A DNA stretch of 9,555 nt from an uncultured Eubacteriales bacterium (GTDB lineage: Bacteria; Bacillota_A; Clostridia; Lachnospirales; Lachnospiraceae), in NCBI GenBank assembly GCA_902803345.1, contig CADCPV010000051.1, positions 1 to 9,555 on the forward strand, written 5' to 3'. A program made the position numbers and the translations under genes. How positions within the stretch are numbered: position 1 is the first letter of the stretch; the number at the start of each line of letters is the position of its first letter. Of the stretch, positions 1 to 6,307 are shown piece by piece. Below the pieces are notes generated by a model. The model was not told the DNA's origin and searched no databases. It was given only the letters and a program-made list of their open reading frames with translations.

Positions 1-210
1 GCTGTACGCCGGTTATACCGACGAAGGATTAAAAAGCAGAAGGTGGACTTCTCCGAAGCCCTGACCCCGGACGAAATAGAATCCGCCGTCGGACTTTCGG
101 ATGGTCCGGAACGGCAGATTCTGCATGAGGTTTATGAAAAGGCGCGGTATTCTGAGCGCGGCTGCAGTGAAGCGGATCTGCAGCGGATGAGAAAGGGAGC
201 CGCAGGATAA
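1..210 (+). CDS. C-terminal fragment of probable DUF4129/transglutaminase-like membrane protein
   Basis: Frame 1 is open from the window edge to TAA at 208-210 and gives 69 residues; the start lies outside. The fragment opens with a very basic stretch (RRLYRRRIKKQK), as expected just inside the membrane after a last transmembrane helix. It then has an acidic linker and a motif resembling LHEVYEKARYS...SEADLQRMRK. That tail resembles the cytosolic C-terminus of DUF4129 or transglutaminase-like (TgpA-type) proteins, which commonly ends with a Y-x-x-A-R-Y-S segment followed by a short helix. The codon pattern (G/C-rich third positions) matches the neighbouring genes, which supports real coding. 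The family call rests on a short motif only; no catalytic region is visible. The gene ends tail-to-tail against the carboxypeptidase gene with no base between the two stop codons. Confidence 0.55.
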   Translation, partial: AVRRLYRRRIKKQKVDFSEALTPDEIESAVGLSDGPERQILHEVYEKARYSERGCSEADLQRMRKGAAG

Positions 211-1536
211 TCAGCGGTACTTTTTCCTGGGTGTGACGATTTTCGCAGTCACGATAATAAAGAAGATTAAAAGGAGCAGAAGCGCGAAGAGCGAGACGAT
301 GAGCCAGCCATCGAGGGCGGCAATCGGTTCAACACTCTCCGTCGACAGCTGCTCCTTTTCTTTTTCACGGAAAATGGAACTGGTGCTGTCGGCTTCGCCA
401 TAGGACAGCCGAACAGAACCGAGCGGAAAATCCCGGTAGAGATAGGTGACGAGCTTGCCGCCCTCGACGTCTTCCACCTGTTTGTCGAGAATGTCGAATG
501 TGATTGTGTCCGGCAGCAGGATTGTTCCGCCCTGATCCAGAAACAGGAGAGCCCGTTCCGGAGTCGGAAGCGCCAGCGGGGAACTGGTAAAGGCGGCATT
601 CATCGCGAGGGAACTGTCCAGCTCGCCCGGAAGCACCTGATGGAAATAGTTGAAGCCGTAGTCCAGAAGCGACTGCGTGGACAGATACTGCGCACCGTCT
701 TCGCAGCCCATGACGACTGCAATCAGGCGCATGTTGTCCCGCTCGGCATAGCTTACGAGGTTGTAGCCCGAATTTTCCGTATGGCCGGTTTTTCCGCAGA
801 CCACGTCCTCATTGTAGTATTCGGAGGAACGGCGGATCATCAGGTCTGTATTGGTCATCGGAATATCCTTCGGAAGGAGCGTATCTGCATGATGCACATA
901 GGAAGGCGTCGAGCTGATTTCAACAAATGTGGTGTTCTGGACACAGGCACGCATGATAAGCGCAAGGTCATAGGCGCAGGTGTAATGCCCGTCTTCATGC
1001 AGTCCGTTCGCGTTGGTAAAGACGGTATTGACGGTTCCGAGCCGGAGCGCGCGTTCATTCATCAGCACGACAAAATTGCTGATATACTCGGAGATATGGA
1101 TTGCGAGGGCGTTTGCGACTTCGTTTGCGGATGGCAGCAGAAGTCCGTACAGGCACTCCCGAAGTTCCATCTGCTCGCCTCTGCGCATACCGATGTGGCT
1201 GGAGCCGGAAGGGATGTCGACCGCCGCAAAGGGGAAATCCACGATATCCGAAAGGGAACTGTTTTCGAGCGCCAGAAGTGCCGTCATGAGTTTTGTCGTC
1301 GAAGCCGGGTACATGGCGCGCGTGGCATCTTTGGCATAGAGAATTTCGCCCGAATCCGCATCCATCAGGATGGCGGTGCTGGCGCTTATTTGAGGCGGCT
1401 GCGGCCATTCCGCGGGGATTGACCCGATAATGCGGTCAACCTCCGCCTTGTCCGCCGCGTAAGCCGGTACGCTGAAGCAGAGTATGATGAGCGCTGAAAG
1501 AAGCAGCGCGGTGATTTTTTGCAGGTGTTTTTTCAT
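211..1536 (-). CDS. dacF: D-alanyl-D-alanine carboxypeptidase (DacF/PBP5-type, peptidase S11)
   Basis: A 441-residue low-molecular-weight penicillin-binding protein that removes the terminal D-Ala from peptidoglycan pentapeptides outside the cell membrane. All three active-site motifs are present in the right order. S79-T-T-K82 carries the nucleophile serine and general-base lysine, S136-A-N138 is the second motif, and K249-T-G251 is the third. The N-terminus is a clear signal peptide (MKK start, hydrophobic core at about 9-22, likely cleavage after PAYA near residue 27). The C-terminus has a hydrophobic membrane anchor at about 411-433 followed by a basic tail (PRKKYR). Family members often use a C-terminal amphipathic helix, so a full transmembrane-like anchor is a small variation. 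The ATG at 1536 is chosen because the signal peptide begins there. No Shine-Dalgarno sequence precedes it, and a promoter lies immediately upstream, suggesting a leaderless message. The family assignment is secure; the exact symbol (dacF versus dacA/dacB) is inferred. Confidence 0.93.
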   Translation of the reverse strand: MKKHLQKITALLLSALIILCFSVPAYAADKAEVDRIIGSIPAEWPQPPQISASTAILMDADSGEILYAKDATRAMYPASTTKLMTALLALENSSLSDIVDFPFAAVDIPSGSSHIGMRRGEQMELRECLYGLLLPSANEVANALAIHISEYISNFVVLMNERALRLGTVNTVFTNANGLHEDGHYTCAYDLALIMRACVQNTTFVEISSTPSYVHHADTLLPKDIPMTNTDLMIRRSSEYYNEDVVCGKTGHTENSGYNLVSYAERDNMRLIAVVMGCEDGAQYLSTQSLLDYGFNYFHQVLPGELDSSLAMNAAFTSSPLALPTPERALLFLDQGGTILLPDTITFDILDKQVEDVEGGKLVTYLYRDFPLGSVRLSYGEADSTSSIFREKEKEQLSTESVEPIAALDGWLIVSLFALLLLLIFFIIVTAKIVTPRKKYR

Positions 1537-1542
1537 GGTCTG

Positions 1543-1571
1543 AGTATAGCACGATTACATGGGAAATGCAA
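1543..1571 (-). promoter_or_regulatory. Extended -10 promoter of the carboxypeptidase gene, predicted leaderless
   Basis: On the minus strand there is TTGCAT at 1571-1566, a 17-bp spacer, then TATACT at 1548-1543. A TG dinucleotide one base before the -10 forms an extended -10 (TGCTATACT). Only six bases separate the -10 from the ATG at 1536-1534, so the expected start of transcription falls on or within a few bases of the A of the start codon. The -35 matches the consensus only in TTG, but the extended -10 compensates. Confidence 0.6.
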
Positions 1572-1616
1572 GGCAGGGAAAGCCCTTGCCGTGTTCACAG
1601 AAGATTCACAGATATA

Positions 1617-1643
1617 TTAGCACTCACCTCTTGACAGTGCTAA
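1617..1643. promoter_or_regulatory. CIRCE operator (HrcA binding site)
   Basis: The left arm TTAGCACTC (1617-1625), a 9-bp spacer (1626-1634) and the right arm CAGTGCTAA (1635-1643) match the CIRCE consensus TTAGCACTC-N9-GAGTGCTAA at 17 of 18 arm positions. The single mismatch is the innermost base of the right arm. CIRCE is bound by the heat-shock repressor HrcA, which needs the GroEL chaperonin to stay active. The site overlaps the -35 hexamer of the hsp20 promoter, so bound HrcA should block RNA polymerase. Confidence 0.95.
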
Positions 1644-1659
1644 CAACACATGTTATAAT
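1631..1659 (+). promoter_or_regulatory. Consensus sigma-A promoter of hsp20
   Basis: TTGACA (1631-1636), a 17-bp spacer and TATAAT (1654-1659) match the housekeeping promoter consensus exactly. TG at 1651-1652 also makes an extended -10. Transcription should start near 1666, leaving an untranslated leader of about 80 nt before the ATG at 1747. The -35 lies inside the CIRCE operator, which fits strong expression held down by repression rather than an alternative sigma factor. Confidence 0.93.
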
Positions 1660-1668
1660 GCTGCATGT

Positions 1669-1688
1669 GATGAGGGAAATGCCTCATC
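1669..1688 (+). other. Hairpin at the 5' end of the hsp20 leader
   Basis: GATGAGG (1669-1675) pairs with CCTCATC (1682-1688) around a six-base loop. It begins about three bases from the predicted transcript start, where such stems are known in other bacteria to protect mRNA from decay. A second, shorter stem, GCCGG (1706-1710) with CCGGC (1715-1719) and loop GTTT, lies 12 nt before the ribosome site. The role is inferred from position only. Confidence 0.45.
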
Positions 1689-1731
1689 TCAGAAAAAGAA
1701 ACCGCGCCGGGTTTCCGGCAGCATATACATG

Positions 1732-1739
1732 AAGGAGGT
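1732..1739 (+). promoter_or_regulatory. Ribosome binding site deciding the hsp20 start
   Basis: AAGGAGGT is a near-perfect Shine-Dalgarno sequence ending seven bases before the ATG at 1747. It lies inside a longer reading frame that begins at the ATG at 1729, so that upstream ATG cannot be served by it. This places the true start at 1747. Confidence 0.9.
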
Positions 1740-1746
1740 ATTGATC

Positions 1747-2223
1747 ATGTTATTCCCGAGTATTTTTAATGATGATTTGTTTGATGGATTCTTTGGCTTC
1801 CCGTTCCCGGAAGACAGACGGCCCGAACGGCGCGACCAGAAACCTGCACGCCCGGATCGTAAATTCTACGGCCACCAGGGCCAGGCGCTGATGAAAACCG
1901 ATGTCCGCGAGACCGATAAGGCCTACCTGGTGGAAATGGATCTGCCGGGCTTCAATAAGGACGATGTAAATGTCACACTGGAGAATGGGTACCTGACGGT
2001 TTCCGCCGAGAAGCACGAAGAGCATGAAGAGAAGAAGGAAGGCACCTACATTCGCAAGGAGCGTTATGTCGGCTCCTGCCAGAGAAGCTTCTATGTCGGC
2101 GAGGATGTGACCGAGGAAGATATCAAAGCGGCCTTCAAGGAGGGTGTCCTCTCCCTGGATATCGCGAAGAAGGTGGAGCAGCCGAAGATTGAGGAGAAGA
2201 AAACCATCTCGATCGAGGGATAA
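1747..2223 (+). CDS. hsp20: Small heat-shock protein, Hsp20/alpha-crystallin family
   Basis: A 158-residue ATP-independent holdase chaperone that binds unfolding proteins in the cytosol and keeps them available for DnaK/GroEL. The N-terminus (MLFPSIFNDDLFDGFFGFPF) is the Phe-rich arm common in clostridial Hsp20 proteins. The alpha-crystallin domain spans about residues 47-143, with the hallmark G-V-L of the last strand at 133-135. The C-terminus carries an I-x-I motif (I154-S-I156), which docks into neighbouring subunits to build the oligomer. A charged Glu/Lys-rich loop (about 88-105) sits mid-domain. The start at 1747 rather than 1729 is set by the ribosome site and by similarity to family N-termini. 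The gene is monocistronic, with its own HrcA-controlled promoter and a hairpin about 100 bp downstream. The family call is secure. Confidence 0.95.
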   Translation: MLFPSIFNDDLFDGFFGFPFPEDRRPERRDQKPARPDRKFYGHQGQALMKTDVRETDKAYLVEMDLPGFNKDDVNVTLENGYLTVSAEKHEEHEEKKEGTYIRKERYVGSCQRSFYVGEDVTEEDIKAAFKEGVLSLDIAKKVEQPKIEEKKTISIEG

Positions 2224-2324
2224 TACTGAAACTCGCCTGCGGGATGATTACAACAGGAAATGGCTGGGAAAGAGACAGACGGCCGGATCCGAAACAGATA
2301 CCGGCAGCCGATGCCGATCAGATA

Positions 2325-2354
2325 GGGGCGGTGAAGCAGATGCTTCACCGCCCC
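2325..2354. terminator. Strong hairpin between convergent genes, candidate bidirectional terminator
   Basis: GGGGCGGTGAAGCA (2325-2338) is perfectly complementary to 2341-2354. This gives a stem of about 13 bp with a four-base loop. It lies between the hsp20 stop (2223) and the stop of the convergent carboxylesterase (2380). Neither flank has a good T-run (GGTTGTATGTT on plus, TATCTGATC on minus), so intrinsic termination may be incomplete in either direction. Position and stem strength still make it the obvious terminator. The rest of 2224-2379 shows nothing else convincing. Confidence 0.7.
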
Positions 2355-2379
2355 GGTTGTATGTTCCGGAAAGAGATAC

Positions 2380-3894
2380 TCAGCTCCCGATATTGATGTC
2401 AATCAGGAAGCGCCGCTTTTCGCTCTGTTCGGTTGAAACGCTGATCTCATCCATGAAACGGATTTCATTCTTCTCTTCCGGCGAATAGGGTTTCCATTCG
2501 GGCATCGGAAGGCCCGCCGGGTCCGTCCCGTTCGGGTCGCCCCGTTTCGCGAAGTTGGTCCAGTAATTGCACATCCGCCGCGCGAGATCGAAGTGATGGC
2601 CGTCGAAAGGACGCCAGCAGCGGATCAGGGTTTCAAACTCAAACCAGAGATCGCAGGAATGATAAGCGCCTGCGTCGTCTCCGGGAATTGTCGGGCCGAA
2701 ACGGTAATACCAGGGCCTGCGGCCATTCCTTGAGAGTGTTTCCACCGCAAGCTGCGCGCCGAGCTGGAAGGAAGAAACCGAGGCGGTCTCCCGGAGTGTC
2801 CTGCCGGTTTCTTTTGCTTCCCGGCAGATAATGTCGAAATACTCCTGCCCGCGGTCTCCGAAATTCTCCTTTGCCCAGGCGAGGACCTCCTCCGGCGAAT
2901 CGCCCTCCGGCCCGACCATAAACTCTCCGGTCGTGTTTCCGATCAGGAAAGGAATATCCTGGAGCTCGTTTTTGATGACAGACTGCGGCATGTCGCGAAG
3001 AAGGAACATCTGATCGACAACCGGGATTGCGAAAAGTCCCCACTCCAGCTGCTTTTTCTCAATCAGGGCCGCGTCGAGCTTCCGCGCCTCCTCAATGCTG
3101 TCAACGCCGAGGGCTTCCCGAAGGAAGCGTGATCCTTTTTCCTCCGCTTCCGGAAGCGTGATCCGTACGCGGGTCAGGAAGGTTTTCGGATACTGGTAGG
3201 TGAAGGCCCCATTGGACTCGACGATCGCCTTCTGGAAAGCGCCGCGGGACTGCGGCGAACAGAGATGCGCGTAAACTGCATCTCCGCCGGCGGACTGGCC
3301 GAAGATCGTGAGATTTTCAGGATCGCCGCCGAAATTTGCGATGTTCCGCTGAACCCAGCGGAAGGCGCAGAGCTGGTCCAGAAGCCCGAAATTGGTCGGG
3401 TGTTCCGGGTCTTCACGGGTCAGATCCGGATGCGAAAGGAATCCGAAGGCGTTCAGCCGGTAACCGATCGAAACGAGGATCACGCCGCGGGACGCAATCC
3501 GTTCGCCGTCAAATTCCATCTCGTAGCTATAGCCCTCCTGGAAGCCGCCGCCGAAAATCCAGATCATGACCGGAAGCTTTTCGTCCGTGGATTTTGCGGG
3601 GGTCCAGATATTCAGATACAGGCTGTCCTCGCTCATCGGGACATTCGGATCGACGTGCCATTCGCGGCTGTAGAAAGCATCCGGATTTTCGCCGGGGGTG
3701 CGCTGCATGTTGATCGGTCCGAATTCAAAACATTCCCGTACACCCGCCCAGTTTTCGGCAGGCTGCGGCGCCCGCCAGCGGTTTTTTCCGACCGGCGGCG
3801 CCGCATAGGGGATGCCTCTGTAAACCGTGATACGGGCGTCCGTGCCCGGAAGACCTTTGACGGCGCCGTTTTCTGTAATGGTTTCTCGAAGCAT
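2380..3894 (-). CDS. Type-B carboxylesterase (para-nitrobenzyl esterase-like)
   Basis: A 504-residue alpha/beta-hydrolase of the carboxylesterase type B family, which hydrolyses carboxylic esters. The length is typical. The N-terminus has the family opening (YRGIPYAAPPVG, about 25-36). The type-B signature EDSLYLNIWTP is at 89-99 and the oxyanion-hole loop GGGF at 115-118. The nucleophile elbow is G199-Q-S201-A-G203, the acidic triad residue is probably E324 (TTGEF), and the histidine is H412 (GAYHSCDLWFEF). The C-terminus holds the usual WTNFAKRGDPNG segment near 445-456. There is no signal peptide, so it should be cytosolic. It is the last gene of a three-esterase operon, starting 12 bases after the preceding stop with only a weak GGGG ribosome site, so it probably relies on reinitiation. 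The physiological ester is unknown; hydrolysis of acetyl or aromatic esters from plant material is an inference from the neighbours. Confidence 0.93.
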   Translation of the reverse strand: MLRETITENGAVKGLPGTDARITVYRGIPYAAPPVGKNRWRAPQPAENWAGVRECFEFGPINMQRTPGENPDAFYSREWHVDPNVPMSEDSLYLNIWTPAKSTDEKLPVMIWIFGGGFQEGYSYEMEFDGERIASRGVILVSIGYRLNAFGFLSHPDLTREDPEHPTNFGLLDQLCAFRWVQRNIANFGGDPENLTIFGQSAGGDAVYAHLCSPQSRGAFQKAIVESNGAFTYQYPKTFLTRVRITLPEAEEKGSRFLREALGVDSIEEARKLDAALIEKKQLEWGLFAIPVVDQMFLLRDMPQSVIKNELQDIPFLIGNTTGEFMVGPEGDSPEEVLAWAKENFGDRGQEYFDIICREAKETGRTLRETASVSSFQLGAQLAVETLSRNGRRPWYYRFGPTIPGDDAGAYHSCDLWFEFETLIRCWRPFDGHHFDLARRMCNYWTNFAKRGDPNGTDPAGLPMPEWKPYSPEEKNEIRFMDEISVSTEQSEKRRFLIDINIGS

Positions 3895-3906
3895 GGAGAA
3901 CCCCGC

Positions 3907-5049
3907 TTACTTCTTAAAGAGCCGCTTTGCGAACTCCGCGACGGCAAAGCGCCAGGGCGCCCATTCATGATAGCCCGGAGATTCGAAATAGACGATTTTA
4001 TAGCCCTGTGCGCGCATCTCTCTCGTCTGGGCGCGGAGCCGTGCCGCAGCCGGTTCATAAGCGCCGGCGTTGACAAAGAAAAGATCGAAATACGCGTTGA
4101 ACATGTCGGGATCCGACAGGAGTCCGAGCCGATCCTCACGGTCCGAACGGATGCCGGGTGCAGACAGTACTCCTGCGTTTGCGAAGACTTCGGGATATTT
4201 GATGACCGCATTCATCGTCTGTCCGCCGCCCATCGAGAAGCCGGAAATTGCCCGGTGATGACGGTCCGCAAGCGTGCGGTACTTCTTGTCAATGAAGGGC
4301 ACACAGTCGCAGGCGATCAGGTCTTCGACAGGGCTCGCGACCGGGTTCGCGCCGATCTCGCCGTCTTTCCGGTAGACATAGCCGCAGTTCAGGACAACAA
4401 TCATTTCCTCGCACTGGCCGTCTGCGATCAGGTTGTCCATGATGTTCTGGACCTTGCCCTGCCAGATCCAGCAGGATTCGCCCTCGCCGCCGCCGTGCTG
4501 CAGGTAGAAGACCGGGTAGCGTTTATCGCGATTCTCTTCGTATCCGGGCGGTGTGTAAACCCAGCAGGATCTCCAGTCGCCGACCACTTCGCTGTAGAAA
4601 TAGTTCATGCGGACAGATCCGTGCGGAATGTCGTCGTGGAAGAGATAGAAGTCGGAATACTTGTCCGGCAGTTCGAAGAAATTCATGACGCGGCTGTAGC
4701 CGTAGCCGTAAGGCATGTAAGGGTTCAGCGCGCGGGTTCCGTCGACGAAGAAGTTGACAAAGTGGAAGGCCGATTCCAGCCCGGAAACGGTCACGCGCCA
4801 CCAGCCGTCCTCACCCTTTTCCATCTCAATCGGCGTGTCCGGGAAGGAACCGCCTGCGCCTGCCACCTGTACGGATTTTGCATCCGGTGCATGGAAGGCG
4901 AATTTCACGTCTCCGTTTTCGAGCACTTCGACGCCCTTCGGCAAATCATAATAGGTGCCTTTTGACCGGACGAGGTCCTTGTGGGGATCATCCCAGAAGA
5001 GCGCATGGGCAGTAAGTGCCTGATTCTCAAGGATTTCTTTTCTGATCAT
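3907..5049 (-). CDS. CE1/esterase-D-like alpha/beta-hydrolase with N-terminal CBM48-like domain (paralog B)
   Basis: A 380-residue cytosolic protein with no signal peptide. Residues about 35-115 form an early-set, CBM48-like beta-sandwich (GDVKFAFHAPDAKSVQVAG, then MEKGEDGWW at 76-84 and FVDG at 101-104). Residues about 145-380 form an esterase domain of the kind seen in carbohydrate esterase family 1 and enterochelin-esterase-like proteins. It has oxyanion segment YLQHGGG (182-188), nucleophile elbow G270-F-S272-M-G274 and histidine H361 in the segment SPGYHEW. The expected triad aspartate is not obvious: where the upstream paralog has GGDDEGYPE, this one reads NAGAYEPA, leaving E332 as a candidate. 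The ATG at 5049 overlaps the previous stop (TGATG) and follows AGGAGG by seven bases. The GTG one codon earlier is too close to that site. Feruloyl or acetyl esterase activity on oligosaccharides is likely but not proven. Confidence 0.85.
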   Translation of the reverse strand: MIRKEILENQALTAHALFWDDPHKDLVRSKGTYYDLPKGVEVLENGDVKFAFHAPDAKSVQVAGAGGSFPDTPIEMEKGEDGWWRVTVSGLESAFHFVNFFVDGTRALNPYMPYGYGYSRVMNFFELPDKYSDFYLFHDDIPHGSVRMNYFYSEVVGDWRSCWVYTPPGYEENRDKRYPVFYLQHGGGEGESCWIWQGKVQNIMDNLIADGQCEEMIVVLNCGYVYRKDGEIGANPVASPVEDLIACDCVPFIDKKYRTLADRHHRAISGFSMGGGQTMNAVIKYPEVFANAGVLSAPGIRSDREDRLGLLSDPDMFNAYFDLFFVNAGAYEPAAARLRAQTREMRAQGYKIVYFESPGYHEWAPWRFAVAEFAKRLFKK

Positions 5050-6242
5050 CACTGAACCTCCTTTTCTTTGAATATCAGCTGCATGAATTCACGCGCCGAG
5101 AAGCGCCAGACGTCCCAGACATGGAAGCCTGGATGATGATAGCCGATCACGTTGACGCCCTTGTCCTGCTCCTCTTTGATGACCGGCGCAGTCCGTTCGG
5201 GATAGCCTTCGTCATCGCCGCCCGCAATAAAGAGCACATCGAAATCACGGTTGACTGCTTCTGCATCGTTGTAATATTCACTGTAATCCCAGAGACCGAA
5301 GCGGTTTTCGATCGGGAAGCCGCCGGAGAAGACGCCGACATTCGCGAAGAGATCCCTGTGTTCGTTCGCGATATAGAAAGCCTGCGCGGAACCTAAAGAG
5401 AGCCCTGCCATCGCGCGGTGCTTCCGGTCCGGAATCGTGCGGTAAACTTCATCGATATGCGGAATGCAGTCCTCAGTCAGTTCCTTCGAGAAATCACCCG
5501 GCAGGAAAACCGTGTCTTCGCCCGGAACGAAAGCATAACCGCAGTTCATGACGATGATCATTTCTTCGCAGAGTCCGTCTGCGATCAGGTTGTCGGCAAT
5601 GACATTGAGGTGGCCCTGCCAGACCCAGCCCATTTCATTTTCGCCGACGCCGTGCTGAATGTACATCACGGGATAATGTTTGTCGCTGTCGTCATAGCCG
5701 GCCGGCGTATAGACCCAGCAGAGTTTGGTACGTCCGGTGACGGAGGATTTGTAATACTCCATGCGGACATCGCCGTGCGGGACGTCCCGGAGCATCCAGA
5801 AGCCGTCTTCCTCGCCCGGCAGGTCGAAAATGTTGATCGGATAGAACCAGCCGTAGCCGATCGGCGCATCCGGATTAACCATGAGGTTTCCGTCCACCCA
5901 GTATTTGTGGTTGTGGAAGCCGGGCTTGATGCCGGAGACAACACAGCTCCACCAGCCGTCTTCACCCTTTTCCATCGGGACCTTCTCGTCGCTGAAGTAA
6001 CCGCCGCAGCCCGCAACTTCCACTTTCTGCGCATTCGGCGCATAATAGCGGAAGCGAACATCGCCGTTATCAAGGATTTTGATGGCGGGTTCAGCGTCCG
6101 TAAGCCAGATCTTTCCCATACGGCCTGTGACCCCTTTTCCGTTCGGGTCCAGCGTGAAGTCCATCTTGAGATCCTTGTCAGGCTTGTGGAAATAGAGTAT
6201 GGACGAGGCGGTTATCGCGTTCCTGTAATAATCCTGTACCAT
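5049..6242 (-). CDS. CE1/esterase-D-like alpha/beta-hydrolase with N-terminal CBM48-like domain (paralog A)
   Basis: A 397-residue cytosolic esterase and first gene of the operon. An N-terminal lead (1-55) precedes a CBM48/early-set-like domain at about 58-125 (GDVRFRYYAPNAQKVEVAG, MEKGEDGWW at 90-98, WVDG at 115-118). The alpha/beta-hydrolase domain follows at about 160-395. It has oxyanion segment YIQHGVG (194-200), nucleophile elbow G280-L-S282-L-G284, a candidate acid at D343/D344 (AGGDDEGYPE) and histidine H374 (HPGFHVWDVWR). CBM48-CE1 proteins with this layout include feruloyl and acetyl-xylan esterases; which ester is cut here is not visible. The ATG at 6242 is chosen because AAAGGA lies nine bases upstream. 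An in-frame ATG at 6293 would add 17 residues but has no such site and would sit only about eight bases into the predicted transcript. Strong similarity along its whole length to paralog B indicates tandem duplication. Confidence 0.87.
   Translation of the reverse strand: MVQDYYRNAITASSILYFHKPDKDLKMDFTLDPNGKGVTGRMGKIWLTDAEPAIKILDNGDVRFRYYAPNAQKVEVAGCGGYFSDEKVPMEKGEDGWWSCVVSGIKPGFHNHKYWVDGNLMVNPDAPIGYGWFYPINIFDLPGEEDGFWMLRDVPHGDVRMEYYKSSVTGRTKLCWVYTPAGYDDSDKHYPVMYIQHGVGENEMGWVWQGHLNVIADNLIADGLCEEMIIVMNCGYAFVPGEDTVFLPGDFSKELTEDCIPHIDEVYRTIPDRKHRAMAGLSLGSAQAFYIANEHRDLFANVGVFSGGFPIENRFGLWDYSEYYNDAEAVNRDFDVLFIAGGDDEGYPERTAPVIKEEQDKGVNVIGYHHPGFHVWDVWRFSAREFMQLIFKEKEVQ
5057..5065 (-). promoter_or_regulatory. 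Ribosome binding site for esterase paralog B
   Basis: AAAAGGAGG on the minus strand lies inside the end of the upstream esterase gene, seven bases before the ATG at 5049. The spacing favours this ATG over the adjacent GTG at 5052. With the TGATG stop-start overlap, it indicates translational coupling of the two paralogs. Confidence 0.85.
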
Positions 6243-6251
6243 ACGTGATCG

Positions 6252-6257
6252 TCCTTT
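6252..6257 (-). promoter_or_regulatory. Ribosome binding site deciding the paralog A start
   Basis: AAAGGA on the minus strand lies nine bases before the ATG at 6242. It is the best ribosome site in the leader and argues for that start over the in-frame ATG at 6293. Confidence 0.7.
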
Positions 6258-6270
6258 CTTTATTCTCTGT

Positions 6271-6300
6271 GGAAAATGAACGAGACTGCGCACATTTTCC
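6271..6300. repeat. Perfect inverted repeat at the esterase operon transcript start, candidate operator or leader hairpin
   Basis: GGAAAATG (6271-6278) and CATTTTCC (6293-6300) are perfect 8-bp inverted arms separated by 14 bases, with centres 22 bp apart (about two helical turns). The predicted transcription start of the esterase operon is near 6301. The repeat therefore occupies roughly +2 to +31, a usual place for a repressor site and also for a 5'-terminal RNA stem. Confidence 0.5.
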
Positions 6301-6307
6301 CGTCTCT

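Noticed and set aside
640..1422. Plus-strand open frame of 260 codons opposite the carboxypeptidase gene
   Set aside because: It is a shadow of a gene with all three penicillin-binding motifs; its protein looks random.
1573..1591. Imperfect dyad GGCAGGG...CCCTTGCC between the divergent dacF and hsp20 promoters
   Set aside because: The arms need a bulged base and it sits at no telling distance from either promoter, so it is too weak to call an operator.
2244..2396. Small 50-codon frame after hsp20 (MITTGNGWERDRR...), considered as a small peptide or TldD/E substrate
   Set aside because: It has no ribosome site, reads straight through the terminator hairpin and overlaps the end of the convergent carboxylesterase, so it is unlikely to be translated.
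3265..4965. Long plus-strand open frame of 566 codons opposite the carboxylesterase and esterase paralog B
   Set aside because: It lies antisense to two genes with full catalytic motifs and crosses their junction. Its translation has no recognisable domain. Long antisense frames are expected where codon third positions are GC-rich.
5418..6248. Plus-strand open frame of 276 codons opposite esterase paralog A
   Set aside because: It is the mirror of a well-supported gene, with no ribosome site or known motif, and is explained by codon bias.
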